Part shown: positions 8,704 to 20,285 of the stretch, one piece after another
Numbering within the stretch: the stretch's first letter is position 1
How the letters are laid out: every line of letters starts with the position of its first letter
DNA from: Paramagnetospirillum marisnigri
GTDB lineage: Bacteria > Pseudomonadota > Alphaproteobacteria > Rhodospirillales > Magnetospirillaceae
DNA: 64,000 nt
Assembly: GCF_001650715.1 (NCBI RefSeq)
Contig: NZ_LWQT01000066.1
Coordinates: forward strand, 124,001-188,000
Direction: 5' to 3'
Position numbers and translations under genes: made by a program
Notes under the pieces: model-generated
Database searches by the model: none
What the model saw: only the letters and a program-made list of their open reading frames with translations
Told to the model about the DNA's origin: nothing

Positions 8704-9104
8704 CAGCCGCCCTGCATGGCCTTGGCGCGGATGGCGGCGGCGTTGGGCTGGTCGGTCTTGGCCTCCAGCACGCCCCACATCTTCTCCAGATTGTAGAAGG
8801 CGCGGACCTCGGGGCGGAACAGATGGACGATGACGTCACCCGCATCCACCAGCACCCAGTCGCATTGGGGCTCGCCTTCGGTCTGGACATGGCAGCCGCC
8901 GGATTTCAGGGCGCGGCTGACATGGTCGGCCATGGCGCCCACCTGGCGCTGTGACTTGCCGGTGGCGATCACCATGTGATCACAGATGGAGGTGCGGCCC
9001 TTGAGGTCGAGGACGGTGATGTCCTCGGCCTTGTGGTCTTCCAAGGTGGTGACGACCAGATCGACCAGGGACTGGGCGGCGGGCGGGGTGGACTGGCTGG
9101 TAAT
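8703..9104 (-). CDS. rsfS: Ribosome silencing factor RsfS, probable ATT start
   Basis: Binds ribosomal protein L14 and blocks subunit joining in slow growth. The core KAEDITVLDLKGRTSICDHMVIATG and CDWVLVDAGDVIVHLF are typical. The family domain begins before residue LEDHK, at SLVDLVVTTL, so the first TTG in frame (9044) would cut it. No ATG, GTG or well-placed TTG lies upstream before the nadD stop. ATT at 9104-9102 has AGGAG six bases before it and gives 133 residues. Overlaps rlmH by four bases. Confidence 0.88.
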   Translation of the reverse strand: MTSQSTPPAAQSLVDLVVTTLEDHKAEDITVLDLKGRTSICDHMVIATGKSQRQVGAMADHVSRALKSGGCHVQTEGEPQCDWVLVDAGDVIVHLFRPEVRAFYNLEKMWGVLEAKTDQPNAAAIRAKAMQGG

Positions 9105-9121
9105 GGCGGGCTCCTGCGGAT

Positions 9122-9733
9122 TTAGGCGAGACGGGCTCGGATGGCGGTGGACGAGGCCGGATGGCGACGGATGTGGAGAAAGACCCAGGCGGGCGGTTGC
9201 TTCGACGCCAGCCCCCGCGCCAGGGCCGAGGCGGCGCGAAAGCGACGGAACCGGTGGGCGGATTTGCTCGCCAGGGTGCGGGCAGAATAGGCACCGCGCG
9301 CGAAAACCGCAACCGGCACGGACTGGAACAGGCGCGGCCAGCGCGCCCAGCGGTCCAGTTGGACCAGATTGTCGGCCCCCATCAGCCAGACGAATCTGGA
9401 GCGGCGGAAACGGCGGCCCAGCGCCGCCATTGTATCGACGGTAAAGCGGGTGCCCAGCGCGGTCTCGATACTGGTGGCGCGGATGCGGCGATTCCCGGCG
9501 GCGGCGATGGTGCGGGCGGACTCCAGCCGCTCCGCCAGCGGCGCCATGTCCGCCACGGATTTCAGCGGGTTCTGGGGGCTGACCATCAGCCAGACCTCGT
9601 CGAGGCCCAGCAGCCGCAGGCCGCTTTCGGCGATGTGGCGGTGGCCGTCATGGGCGGGGTTGAACGACCCGCCCAGCAGCCCGACCCGCACCCGGCGGCG
9701 GTCGCCCCAGGGATTGGGGGCAAGCGGACTCAT
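9122..9733 (-). CDS. nadD: Nicotinate-nucleotide adenylyltransferase
   Basis: Adenylates nicotinic acid mononucleotide in NAD synthesis. The 203-residue protein has the nucleotidyltransferase motif GGSFNPAHDGH at about 21-31, MGADNLVQLDRW in the middle and SSTAIRARL at the C-terminus. It sits between proA and rsfS, the usual alphaproteobacterial order. The C-terminal third is unusually rich in Arg and Ala. Confidence 0.95.
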   Translation of the reverse strand: MSPLAPNPWGDRRRVRVGLLGGSFNPAHDGHRHIAESGLRLLGLDEVWLMVSPQNPLKSVADMAPLAERLESARTIAAAGNRRIRATSIETALGTRFTVDTMAALGRRFRRSRFVWLMGADNLVQLDRWARWPRLFQSVPVAVFARGAYSARTLASKSAHRFRRFRAASALARGLASKQPPAWVFLHIRRHPASSTAIRARLA

Positions 9734-9735
9734 GA

Positions 9736-9822
9736 CTCCCCCTCCCTCGGCTTCGCCGGGGGAGGGTTGGGGTGGGGGCCCCCCTCCCGGCCTCCCCCCA
9801 CGTCGGACGCGGGGGGAGGGGA
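9736..9822. repeat. Composite palindromic repeat between proA and nadD
   Basis: First half CCCTCGGCTTCGCCGGGGG with trailing GGTTGGGGTGGGGG; second half CCCCTCCCGGCCTCCCCCC - spacer - GGGGGGAGGGG. Nearly the whole unit recurs in inverted orientation at 22866-22955, so it behaves as a two-part mobile or dispersed unit. Confidence 0.85.
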
Positions 9823-9842
9823 GATAAGACGGCAGGCGATGC

Positions 9843-11111
9843 TCACCCCGGCCTCACCTGGCCGCTGCCCGTTACCACGTATTTGAAGGTGCAGAGCTGC
9901 TCGACGCCGACGGGGCCGCGCGCATGCAGTTTGCCGGTGGAAATGCCGATCTCGGCGCCCATGCCGAACTCGCCGCCATCGGCGAACTGGGTCGAGGCGT
10001 TCCACAGCACGATGGCGGAATCACAGCCATTCAGGAAGGTCTGGGCGGCGTCGGCATCCCCGGTGATGATGGCCTCGGTATGGTGCGAGCCGAAGCGGTT
10101 GATATGCTCCACCGCCGCCGCCACGCCGTCCACCAGCTTCACCGAGATGATGGAGTCCAGGTATTCGGTGCTCCAGTCCTCGTCAGAGGCGGCCACCACC
10201 CGTGCATCCACCGCCTGGGCGGCTTCGTCGCCACGGACCTCGCAGCCCGCCTCCAGCAGCATGGTGACCAGCGGCGCCAGATGGGTAGCGGCGCAGGCCC
10301 TGTCCACCAGCAGGGTCTCGGTGGCGCCGCAAACACCGGTGCGGCGCATCTTGGCGTTGAGCACCACCGTCTTGGCCATGACCAGATCGGCGGCACCGTC
10401 CACATAGGTGTGGCAGATGCCTTCCAGATGCTGGAACAGCGGAATGCGGCTTTCCTCCACCACGCGGGCCACCAGCGACTTGCCGCCACGCGGCACGATG
10501 ACGTCGATATAGTCGGACAGGCGCAGCATGGCGCCCACCGCCTCGCGGTCGGTGGTGGGCACCATCTGCACCGCGTCGGCGGGCAGGCCACAGGCGGTGA
10601 TGCCGCCCACCAGGGCAGTCATGATGGCCTGGGAGGAATGATAGCTTTCCGAACCGCCGCGCAGGATGGCGGCATTGCCCGATTTCAGGCACAGACCGGC
10701 GGCGTCGGCGGTGACGTTGGGGCGGCTTTCATAGATGATGCCGATGACGCCCAGCGGCACCGCCACCCGCGCGATGGCCAGGCCGTTGGGCCGGGTCCAG
10801 TCCGCCAGGGTGCGGCCCACCGGATCGGGCAGCCGGGCGATCTCCTCCAGCCCCTTGGCCATGGCCTCGACCCGGGCCGGATTCAGCATCAGGCGGTCCA
10901 GCAGGGCCTTGCTCAGCCCCTTGGCCTCGCCGGCCTCCATGTCCTTGGCGTTGGCGGCGATGATGTGGCGGGCGTCGATGCGGATGGCTTGCGCCGCGGC
11001 GCGCAGCGCCTTGCTCTTGGCGGCGTCAGGTGTCTGGGCCAGCACCCGCGCGGCGGCGCGGGCCCGTTGGCCCAGATCGGTCATCAAAGTCTGAAGGTCC
11101 GTGGTCATCAT
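9843..11111 (-). CDS. proA: Gamma-glutamyl phosphate reductase ProA
   Basis: NADPH-dependent reduction of glutamyl-5-phosphate in proline synthesis. The protein is about 422 residues, of the aldehyde-dehydrogenase superfamily. The catalytic Cys lies in [27 protein letters not shown] and [11 protein letters not shown] are family signatures. The start is placed at the paired ATGs at 11111/11108 (MMTTDLQTL), because the longer frame at 11150 would overlap the upstream amidase gene. ProB is three genes upstream, separated by two envelope genes. Confidence 0.94.
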   Translation of the reverse strand: MMTTDLQTLMTDLGQRARAAARVLAQTPDAAKSKALRAAAQAIRIDARHIIAANAKDMEAGEAKGLSKALLDRLMLNPARVEAMAKGLEEIARLPDPVGRTLADWTRPNGLAIARVAVPLGVIGIIYESRPNVTADAAGLCLKSGNAAILRGGSESYHSSQAIMTALVGGITACGLPADAVQMVPTTDREAVGAMLRLSDYIDVIVPRGGKSLVARVVEESRIPLFQHLEGICHTYVDGAADLVMAKTVVLNAKMRRTGVCGATETLLVDRACAATHLAPLVTMLLEAGCEVRGDEAAQAVDARVVAASDEDWSTEYLDSIISVKLVDGVAAAVEHINRFGSHHTEAIITGDADAAQTFLNGCDSAIVLWNASTQFADGGEFGMGAEIGISTGKLHARGPVGVEQLCTFKYVVTGSGQVRPG

Positions 11112-11131
11112 CTTGGTCCCAGGCTGCAAGG

Positions 11132-11845
11132 CTATTCGATCCGTCGGCAATGGGCGCGGGCGGCGGCCACGATGGCGGCGGCCAGATGCGCGCGGTATGA
11201 TGGCGAGGCGATCATCGGCTCGTCCGTGCGATTGACGATGATGCCGCCCTCGATCAGCACAGCGGGCATGGTGGCCAGTCGCAGCACCGCCAGCCCATCG
11301 AATTGATATATACCGCGCCCGGCATCCAGAAGGGGGCGATTTTCACCGGCAATGGCCTCGGCGTGATGCAGGCTGGGCTGCAGACCCGCCGCGATCAGTC
11401 CGTCGCCGATGGCTTCGGCCACAAGCAGGCTTTCGTCCCAGGCGGAAGTCTTCCGGGACACGAACAGGCCGAAGCCGGAAAAGCGGTCGGAATAGCGTTG
11501 CGGCTTGCCCTGCCACTGCCAGGACGACAGATAGACTGGTTGGACCGAGTCGTGATGAAGCGACAGCAGCAGAGAGGCGCCCGCCGCCGCCGCCGCCTTG
11601 GGCCGCTGCTTCAACTCGATCGCCGCTCCCTCGGGATTGATCACCACGACTGGAATGGATGCGGCGCGCAAGGCCGCCGCCACGTCCTGGGCCAGGGCTG
11701 CATTGAAGCTGTACTCGGGCACGCCCCGGGCACTGACCGCGCCGGGCGCGGTGCGGGAGTGACCGATATCCACCGCGACGCGGCACTCCGCCCAGGCCGG
11801 CGCGGCCAGCAGCGGCCCCGCCAGGATCAGGGCGAGCCGTCTCAT
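11132..11845 (-). CDS. N-acetylmuramoyl-L-alanine amidase (amidase_3 type), exported
   Basis: Zinc amidase predicted to cleave the amide bond between muramic acid and the peptide in peptidoglycan. A signal peptide ([19 protein letters not shown], cut near residue 19) is followed by an amidase_3 domain: zinc ligands in [13 protein letters not shown] and EYSFN, then LLSLHHDS, and the catalytic glutamate in [10 protein letters not shown]. At 237 residues it is a bare catalytic domain without AMIN or SPOR regions. It overlaps the LprI-like gene upstream by four bases. The pair interrupts the usual proB-proA order. Confidence 0.88.
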   Translation of the reverse strand: MRRLALILAGPLLAAPAWAECRVAVDIGHSRTAPGAVSARGVPEYSFNAALAQDVAAALRAASIPVVVINPEGAAIELKQRPKAAAAAGASLLLSLHHDSVQPVYLSSWQWQGKPQRYSDRFSGFGLFVSRKTSAWDESLLVAEAIGDGLIAAGLQPSLHHAEAIAGENRPLLDAGRGIYQFDGLAVLRLATMPAVLIEGGIIVNRTDEPMIASPSYRAHLAAAIVAAARAHCRRIE

Positions 11846-12768
11846 CTCTCGCCGAAGGGGCGATAGCCGTCGGGCATGGCGTATTCGAACGGACGCGAAC
11901 CAAGATTAACCCGAACCAGCCCATTACCGACCAGTTCACCCACCGGCGAACTGGCGCGCACGACCGCGAAGAAGCCGTTGTTCAGCCGAAGCGGCACGCC
12001 ACCGGAACTGCCGGGAACGGCCTTCCATTCACCGTTCTGGCGCACATAGACGAAGCCCTGATCCAGATCCACCGCCATGGCGATATTGACCGGTCCCGCC
12101 TCGGGATGGTTGCGGCGGATACTGACATTGCGCACCACCCCGGCGGTGGAGGACGATTCCGCCGCGATCTGCATCAGCACATCGCCCTTTTGGGCGATCT
12201 TTCCACGATCGATCCAGACCTCGTAGTACCAGCGACCACTGTGCCGCTGTGTCAGTGAGGTGGCGGCATAGCCTTCATCGACGAGTTTCATGCCCAGGGG
12301 GATTTCCTCGATGGTCATGGCCATGGCCGGAGCCAGGGGAATGGGAGCCGAGGGGGCGGGGGGCAGATCGGGTGCACCGCCGACGGTGCCCTTGGCCTTC
12401 AACAGGGTATTCAGATCCGTCACCCGGCTGAAGGTGAAGCGGACGACGCAGATGGTCTTGGCGGGATCGGCCATGATGGCCTGAAGCCACCTCTCGCGGT
12501 CGCTTTCCTTGGTGTCGAGGCCACAGGTCTTGTCGCGGCGCTTCAGCCAGGCCCGCTGCTCATTACGCAGGGCAAGGCGCGAATCCTCGTCCAGGGTTTC
12601 GCCAAGGGCCTTGTAGACGGCATTGATCCGCTTGTCGGAATCCCGCAGGTCCTGGGCAAGGCAAGCGGAAACCTGTGCTTCCGCCGCATTGGGATCGCAA
12701 TCGGCCAGGGCGGTACCAGCGGCCAAACCCATCATCACGCCCGCGACCAATGCATGCTTCAAGATCAT
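11842..12768 (-). CDS. Secreted LprI/DUF1311-domain protein with extra C-terminal domain
   Basis: Exported protein of 308 residues. A signal peptide ends near ALAD (residue 23). Residues about 24-108 match the four-cysteine LprI fold (CDPNAAEAQVSACLAQ, LRNEQRAWLKRRDKTCG, ICVVRFTFSR), which in other bacteria includes lysozyme-inhibitor-like proteins. A Pro/Ala linker (about 130-150) leads to a second domain of about 150 residues I do not recognise, possibly a beta sandwich (GRWYYEVWIDRG, MAVDLDQGFVYVRQNGEW), which resembles a SPRY-like ligand fold. Coupled to the amidase gene downstream, suggesting a shared cell-wall role. Confidence 0.75.
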   Translation of the reverse strand: MILKHALVAGVMMGLAAGTALADCDPNAAEAQVSACLAQDLRDSDKRINAVYKALGETLDEDSRLALRNEQRAWLKRRDKTCGLDTKESDRERWLQAIMADPAKTICVVRFTFSRVTDLNTLLKAKGTVGGAPDLPPAPSAPIPLAPAMAMTIEEIPLGMKLVDEGYAATSLTQRHSGRWYYEVWIDRGKIAQKGDVLMQIAAESSSTAGVVRNVSIRRNHPEAGPVNIAMAVDLDQGFVYVRQNGEWKAVPGSSGGVPLRLNNGFFAVVRASSPVGELVGNGLVRVNLGSRPFEYAMPDGYRPFGER

Positions 12769-12801
12769 GGCTCGCCTCCAAAAATTGCGGTCATCCGTAT
12801 C

Positions 12802-15335
<2,534 letters not shown>

Positions 15336-15362
15336 TCAAAACGCAAGCGTCCGGGAACGGCC

Positions 15363-15632
15363 TTATTCGGCGGCCTCCGGCAGGGGCTCCACGACCACGA
15401 AGGTGCGGCCCTCGGCCTTGTGCTTGAACGCGACCTTGCCCTCGACCTTGGCAAACAGGGTGTGGTCGGTGCCCATGCCCACATTGGTGCCGGGATAGAA
15501 CTTGGTGCCGCGCTGGCGCACGATGATGTTGCCGGGGATCACCAACTCGCCGCCGAACTTCTTGACGCCGAGCCGCTGACCCGCTGAGTCGCGGCCGTTG
15601 CGGGACGAGCCGCCAGCCTTTTTATGAGCCAT
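15363..15632 (-). CDS. rpmA: 50S ribosomal protein L27
   Basis: Large-subunit protein near the peptidyl-transferase centre. The 89 residues include the conserved N-terminus [16 protein letters not shown] and [18 protein letters not shown]. There is no cleavable N-terminal extension. It lies 30 bases after rplU and before a strong terminator. Confidence 0.98.
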   Translation of the reverse strand: MAHKKAGGSSRNGRDSAGQRLGVKKFGGELVIPGNIIVRQRGTKFYPGTNVGMGTDHTLFAKVEGKVAFKHKAEGRTFVVVEPLPEAAE

Positions 15633-15662
15633 TGTCTACTCTCCTCGTATCCGACGCGGGCT

Positions 15663-15965
15663 TCAGCCGGCGGAAATATCGGTGATGCGCAGGATCGTCA
15701 GGTCCTGGCGGTGGCCGTTCTTGCGGCGCGAATTCTGGCGGCGGCGCTTCTTGAAGACGATGATCTTCTCGCCACGGGCCTGGGCCACCACGGTGGCCTT
15801 CACCTGGGCGCCAGCCACCACGGGGGCACCGATCTTGTCGCCGACCATCAGCACCTGGTCGAGCACCACTTCGGCACCGGCCTCACCGGCCAGCTTCTCG
15901 ACGCGGATCACGTCGCCCGATGCCACCTTGTACTGCTTACCGCCGGTCTGAATGACTGCGAACAT
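15663..15965 (-). CDS. rplU: 50S ribosomal protein L21
   Basis: Binds 23S rRNA in the large subunit. The 100 residues start [14 protein letters not shown] and contain the basic signature [16 protein letters not shown] near the C-terminus. First gene of the rplU-rpmA transcript, with a good promoter at 16030-16057. Confidence 0.98.
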   Translation of the reverse strand: MFAVIQTGGKQYKVASGDVIRVEKLAGEAGAEVVLDQVLMVGDKIGAPVVAGAQVKATVVAQARGEKIIVFKKRRRQNSRRKNGHRQDLTILRITDISAG

Positions 15966-16029
15966 GACGATTCTACCTGAGCAAAAGAAACAGTGACGCG
16001 CAAGGTTGACCCCCGCGCGAGAGGGCCGA

Positions 16030-16057
16030 ACTATACTCAGGCGCGACGCAGAGTCAA
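16030..16057 (-). promoter_or_regulatory. Sigma-70 promoter of rplU-rpmA
   Basis: On the minus strand TTGACT (16057-16052) and TATAGT (16035-16030) are separated by 16 bases, about 65 bases before the rplU start. Close to consensus, as expected for ribosomal protein genes. Confidence 0.75.
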
Positions 16058-16081
16058 CGGCTTTGTCGCGCCTGTCCTTCT

Positions 16082-18364
16082 TCAGGCCGCAAGGGGCCGT
16101 TCCCCGGCCACCAGGCGGGTGAAATCCTCGCGCCAGCCGGGGCTTTTCGCCTCGTTGACATCGAACTCGGCGTGCAGGCGGTCGTGATAAACCGAGCGGA
16201 TGGCGGCATGCAGGCGTGCCTGGGTTCCGGCGATGGCGATCTCGACCACCGCCCCCGCGGGGAGGGCGGAGAAGTCGCCGTCGATGCCGCAGCCGCCCTC
16301 GGAACAGTCCACCAGATGGCCGGAAATGGCATGGCCATTGGCCTGGATGGTGCAGTCCCGCGCCACCCGGTAGCGGGGATGGCGGCGGCGGTTGACCTCG
16401 GCGGTGGCGGTGCGCACCACCCGCACCAGCACCTCGCGCAACTGGTCGATGCCGCCCGCCACCTCGGTGGCGATGGTCCCGACCTTACCCGCCCGGTCGC
16501 CGGTATCGCGGGCTTCGCCCGAGACCAGGGCGATGCGTTCGGCCACTTCGTGGGCGGCATCCGAGGTCTGGGCGACGTTGCGGGCGATCTCGGCGGTGGC
16601 GGCGCCCTGTTCCTCGATGGCGGCGGCGACGGCCGAGGAGACGTTGCGCACCTCGACGATGGCGCCCGCGATCTCGGTCACCGCGCGAACCGCCGCCTCG
16701 GTGGATTGCTGGATCTCTGCGATCTGGCGGGTAATGTCCTCGGTGGCCTTGGCGGTCTGGTTGGCGAGATTCTTGACCTCGCCCGCCACCACGGCGAAGC
16801 CCTTGCCGGCTTCCCCGGCGCGAGCCGCCTCGATGGTGGCGTTGAGCGCCAGCAGATTGGTCTGGGACGCGATGTCGTTGATCAGCCCCGCCACCTCGCC
16901 GATGCGGCCGACCGAGTCGGACAACTGCGAGATGGTGTCGCGCGCCCGCTGCGAGGCCCCCGCCGCGTTGCCGGTCAGTTGCGAGGCACTGCCCACCTGG
17001 TTGGCGATCTCGCGGATGGAGGCCGACAATTCCTCGGCGGCGGCGGCGACGGTCTGGGCATTGGCCAGGGCCTGGGCCGCGGCGGCGGCGACGCTTTGGC
17101 TGTTGTTGCCCACCGCTCCGGCCGAGTCGGCCATGCCATTGGCGTTATCGGCCATGCGCCGGGTCATCTCGGCGATGCTTTCCACGGCGGCGCGGGTCTC
17201 GCGCTCCACCGTCTCGGCCATGGTCTGCAGGGCGGTGACCTTCTCGCGCTCGGCGCGGGCCCGCTCCTGCTCTTGCAGGGCGCGCAGGCGCTCGGCCTCG
17301 GCCAGTTGTTCCTTGAACACCTGGACCGAGCGGGCCATGGCGCCGACCTCGTCGCCGCGATCGGCGCCGGGGATGGCGATGGCAAGCTCGCCCCGGGCCA
17401 GGGTGGACATCACCCCGGTCATGACCGTGAGCGGACGGTAGATGGAGCGCGCCACCACGCCGCCCACCACCACCATGACGGCAAAACCGGCCAGGGTCAG
17501 GATCAGGGACACCCGTCCCGAGAGATGCTCGATGCGTTGGGCCTCGGCGCGGGCCGCCACCATATCGGCCTCGGAATGATCGATCAGGGTCTTGAGCACC
17601 GGCTGGACGGCGGCGAAGCTCTGGCTGAGGCTTTTGGTGGTGGCGACCAGGGCCAGGCTGGCCTCGGCGGCGGCCTTGAAATCACGCTGATAGGCGGCCA
17701 GCAGGTCCAGCAGCCGGGGGCGGGTCTCGGCGGGAATGCCGGAGACGGCCAGGGCCTTGGTGAATTCCGCCGCCCGCTTGTCGAGATCGGCCACATATTT
17801 GGCATCGAGCCGGGCGAAGAAGTCCTTTTCGTGGCGACGCATCATCAGCATCAACACCAGCAGGCGCGGCTCGTCATGGTCCTTCAGCGCCGTCTCGATC
17901 TCGTGCACCGAGCCGCGCAACGCCCCCATCAGGCCGTCCTTCTCGGTCAGGCCGATACGGGTCTGTTCCTCGACCACCCGACGGAAGGCATCGCCATAGG
18001 CGGCAAGCCCGGTCCTGACCGCAGCGGCTTCCTGGCGCGAGGCGGCATCGGCCGCCATGGCGTCGGTCATGGCGCTCAATTCGGAGAGGGCGGTCTGGGT
18101 CGACTGGGCATGCTCGGCCGCGTATTTGGAATCCTTGCGCAGCAGGAAGTCCTTTTCCCGGCGTCGGCCTTCCAGCAGGGCGATTTCCAGTTTCGTGGCG
18201 TGTTCGCCGATGGTGCCCTGGCGTTCCGCCATTGCCAAGGCCCGGTCCACCGCCGTGCCGCCGATGCCTTGCACCGCGACGACGCCGCCCAGGATCAGCC
18301 CGGCAAGGGCGACCAGTGAGCCGATCTGAACTTTCAATGAAAAGCGAGAGAGCAAGGACCCCAT
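16082..18364 (-). CDS. Methyl-accepting chemotaxis protein with HBM sensor and C-terminal PilZ domain
   Basis: Transmembrane chemoreceptor of 760 residues. After an N-terminal helix (about 12-32), the periplasmic part holds two helical-bundle repeats ([15 protein letters not shown] and [16 protein letters not shown]), typical of an HBM sensor. A second helix (about 285-305), a HAMP domain and the signalling domain with its tip near [21 protein letters not shown] follow. The last ~100 residues form a PilZ domain with RRRHPRYRV and [10 protein letters not shown], predicted to bind cyclic-di-GMP. GGGGA precedes the ATG by seven bases. No che genes are adjacent. Confidence 0.93.
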   Translation of the reverse strand: MGSLLSRFSLKVQIGSLVALAGLILGGVVAVQGIGGTAVDRALAMAERQGTIGEHATKLEIALLEGRRREKDFLLRKDSKYAAEHAQSTQTALSELSAMTDAMAADAASRQEAAAVRTGLAAYGDAFRRVVEEQTRIGLTEKDGLMGALRGSVHEIETALKDHDEPRLLVLMLMMRRHEKDFFARLDAKYVADLDKRAAEFTKALAVSGIPAETRPRLLDLLAAYQRDFKAAAEASLALVATTKSLSQSFAAVQPVLKTLIDHSEADMVAARAEAQRIEHLSGRVSLILTLAGFAVMVVVGGVVARSIYRPLTVMTGVMSTLARGELAIAIPGADRGDEVGAMARSVQVFKEQLAEAERLRALQEQERARAEREKVTALQTMAETVERETRAAVESIAEMTRRMADNANGMADSAGAVGNNSQSVAAAAAQALANAQTVAAAAEELSASIREIANQVGSASQLTGNAAGASQRARDTISQLSDSVGRIGEVAGLINDIASQTNLLALNATIEAARAGEAGKGFAVVAGEVKNLANQTAKATEDITRQIAEIQQSTEAAVRAVTEIAGAIVEVRNVSSAVAAAIEEQGAATAEIARNVAQTSDAAHEVAERIALVSGEARDTGDRAGKVGTIATEVAGGIDQLREVLVRVVRTATAEVNRRRHPRYRVARDCTIQANGHAISGHLVDCSEGGCGIDGDFSALPAGAVVEIAIAGTQARLHAAIRSVYHDRLHAEFDVNEAKSPGWREDFTRLVAGERPLAA

Positions 18365-18539
18365 GGCAGTTCCCCAAAAGCCGAACCATCAGCCGAGGGT
18401 GTTTCCATATCATGGGGAACCTGCCGCAAAAAGTCACATTTATGACATTGCTGCGAAAACCGCCATTTGCTGAAAGATCATTTTAGCATTACAGCTTTAC
18501 GACATATGTAACTTGCATGTCATCGCCTGCGCGGAGCCA

Positions 18540-18731
18540 TCACGCATCCATTTGCTGCTCTCTATTCAGGATGTTTTGCCAAATGGCTTTTTTTTGTGCA
18601 TCACTGGCCGTCGACCACATCTGGATTTCGGCGCGGGTGCGTTTGCAACCGATGCACCAGCCCACCCGCTCGTCGATACGGCAGACGGACTTGCACGGGC
18701 TGTCGAAGATGCGCAAGGGCGGGTGGGGCAA
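18540..18731 (-). CDS. DUF1289 family small cysteine-motif protein
   Basis: A 63-residue protein with the DUF1289 pattern: SPCKSVC, then WCIGCKRTRAEIQMW, giving C-x3-C and C-x2-C pairs that probably bind a metal, followed by a helix (SDAQKKAIWQNIL). The start is TTG at 18731, preceded by AGAGGAGG at five bases; longer frames reach across the divergent pfp start and are rejected. Many alphaproteobacteria carry such a gene of unknown function. It is divergent from the phosphofructokinase gene. Confidence 0.85.
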   Translation of the reverse strand: MPHPPLRIFDSPCKSVCRIDERVGWCIGCKRTRAEIQMWSTASDAQKKAIWQNILNREQQMDA

Positions 18732-18858
18732 GAAAACCTCCTCTGTCACGCCCCCAAGGGGCGGGCTGAAACCCATATGGGGCCTGCCCAGGCGGCCTAC
18801 CAGCCCCTGGGGCTCTGGTGGGATGCGGCCGGGCGGCGTATCATAGGAAAAAACAGCC

Positions 18859-20088
18859 ATGGGAGAAGAAGTGATGCTGCACGGCAAGGTCCTGGTCGCC
18901 CAGGGCGGTGGCCCCACCGCGGTCATCAACCAGTCCATGGTCGGCGCGGTGCTGGAATCGCGCAAATTCCGCAATGTGGACCTGGTCTACGGCGCCCATC
19001 ACGGGGTGCGGGGGATCATCAACGAGGAATTCCTCGACCTCACCCAGGAAACCGGCCACAACCTGGAACTGGTGGCGCAGACGCCGTCCTCGGGCCTGGG
19101 CTCGACGCGGGACAAGCCCGACCTCAAATACTGCCAGGAAATCTTCAAGGTCCTGCAGGCCCATGGCATCGCCTATTTCTTCTATATCGGCGGCAACGAT
19201 TCCTCGGACACCGTGCGCATCGTCTCGGAACAGGCCCACAAGGCGGGCTATCCGCTGCGCTGCATCCACATCCCCAAGACCATCGACAATGATCTGGTCC
19301 ATAACGACCACACCCCCGGCTTTCCCTCGGCGGCCCGCTTCGTGGCCCAGGCCTTCATGGGCGTCAATCTGGACAACGCGGCGCTGAAGGGGGTCTATCT
19401 GGCGGTGGTGATGGGCCGCCATGCCGGATTCCTCACGGCTGCCTCGGCGCTGGGCAAGAAGTTCCCCGACGACGGCCCCCACCTGATCTACATGCCCGAG
19501 CGGGTGTTCTCGGTGGACGGCTTCCTGGCCGACGTCAAGACCACCTTCGACAAGTATGGCCGCTGCGTCATCGCCGTGTCGGAAGGCATCCACGACGAGA
19601 ACGGCGCCCCCATCATCACCAAGCTGGCCAAGGATGTGGAAAAGGACGCCCACGGCAATCTGCAGCTGTCGGGAACCGGCGCCCTGGGTGATCTGCTGTG
19701 CGAGGAGATCAAGACCAAGCTGGGGATCAAGCGGGTGCGCGGCGACACGTTCGGCTATCTGCAACGCTCGTTCATCGGCTGCGTTTCCGACGTGGACCAG
19801 CGCGAGGCCCGCGAGGTGGGCGAGAAGGCGGTGCAATACGCCATGTGGGGCCAGGTGGACGGCTCGGTCACCATCCAGCGCACCGGCTTCTACTCGGTGG
19901 ACTACAAGCTGCTGCCGCTGGAGATGGTGGCGGGCAAGACCAGGGTGATGGAGGAGCACTTCATCTCCGACTCCGGCACCGATGTCACCGACGCCTTCCG
20001 CATGTATCTGCGGCCGCTGCTGGGATCGGGCCTGCCCGACGCCTTCCGGCTGCGGCTCAATTCGGTGCCGAAGATCCTGAAGCCTTAG
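18859..20088 (+). CDS. pfp: Pyrophosphate-type 6-phosphofructokinase
   Basis: Phosphorylates fructose 6-phosphate, by motif using pyrophosphate and therefore reversibly. In the 409-residue protein the donor-site motif is GGND (111-114), where Asp114 replaces the glycine of ATP enzymes. IPKTIDND (138-145) has Lys140 in place of the ATP-type glycine. GGGPTAVIN near the N-terminus and MGRHAGF are family features. Either ATG 18859 or ATG 18874 could start it; the second has GGGAG upstream. A palindromic repeat lies downstream. Confidence 0.88.
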   Translation: MGEEVMLHGKVLVAQGGGPTAVINQSMVGAVLESRKFRNVDLVYGAHHGVRGIINEEFLDLTQETGHNLELVAQTPSSGLGSTRDKPDLKYCQEIFKVLQAHGIAYFFYIGGNDSSDTVRIVSEQAHKAGYPLRCIHIPKTIDNDLVHNDHTPGFPSAARFVAQAFMGVNLDNAALKGVYLAVVMGRHAGFLTAASALGKKFPDDGPHLIYMPERVFSVDGFLADVKTTFDKYGRCVIAVSEGIHDENGAPIITKLAKDVEKDAHGNLQLSGTGALGDLLCEEIKTKLGIKRVRGDTFGYLQRSFIGCVSDVDQREAREVGEKAVQYAMWGQVDGSVTIQRTGFYSVDYKLLPLEMVAGKTRVMEEHFISDSGTDVTDAFRMYLRPLLGSGLPDAFRLRLNSVPKILKP

Positions 20089-20115
20089 TCATTTGGTCGA
20101 GACGTACATTTTCAT

Positions 20116-20175
20116 CGTCACCCCCGGACTTGATCCGGCCATCCATGGACCCCCGGATCAAGTCCGGGGGTGACG
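20116..20175. repeat. Long inverted repeat after pfp
   Basis: CGTCACCCCCGGACTTGATC and its reverse complement GATCAAGTCCGGGGGTGACG flank a short centre, giving a stem of over 20 bp. The CCGGACTTGATCCGG core is an element I recall as scattered in many alphaproteobacterial chromosomes. It differs from the CCCTCCC family elsewhere in this window. Confidence 0.88.
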
Positions 20176-20285
20176 AATGGGAAAACCGATTTCACCAAGT
20201 TCAGGTGGACTCCAGGTAACTGGAACCGGACGGCAAAATCGGCTATGGCTGGCGGCAGTCAAGGCCGCCGGAGTAGCCCGCCCGC

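Noticed and set aside
16172..18319. A 715-codon plus-strand frame opposite the chemoreceptor gene
   Set aside because: Composition reflects the reverse complement of an Ala/Glu-rich coiled coil; no motif and no ribosome site.
18839..18844. A TATCAT -10 box immediately before the phosphofructokinase gene
   Set aside because: It would leave almost no leader before ATG 18859 and no -35 box is visible at the right distance.
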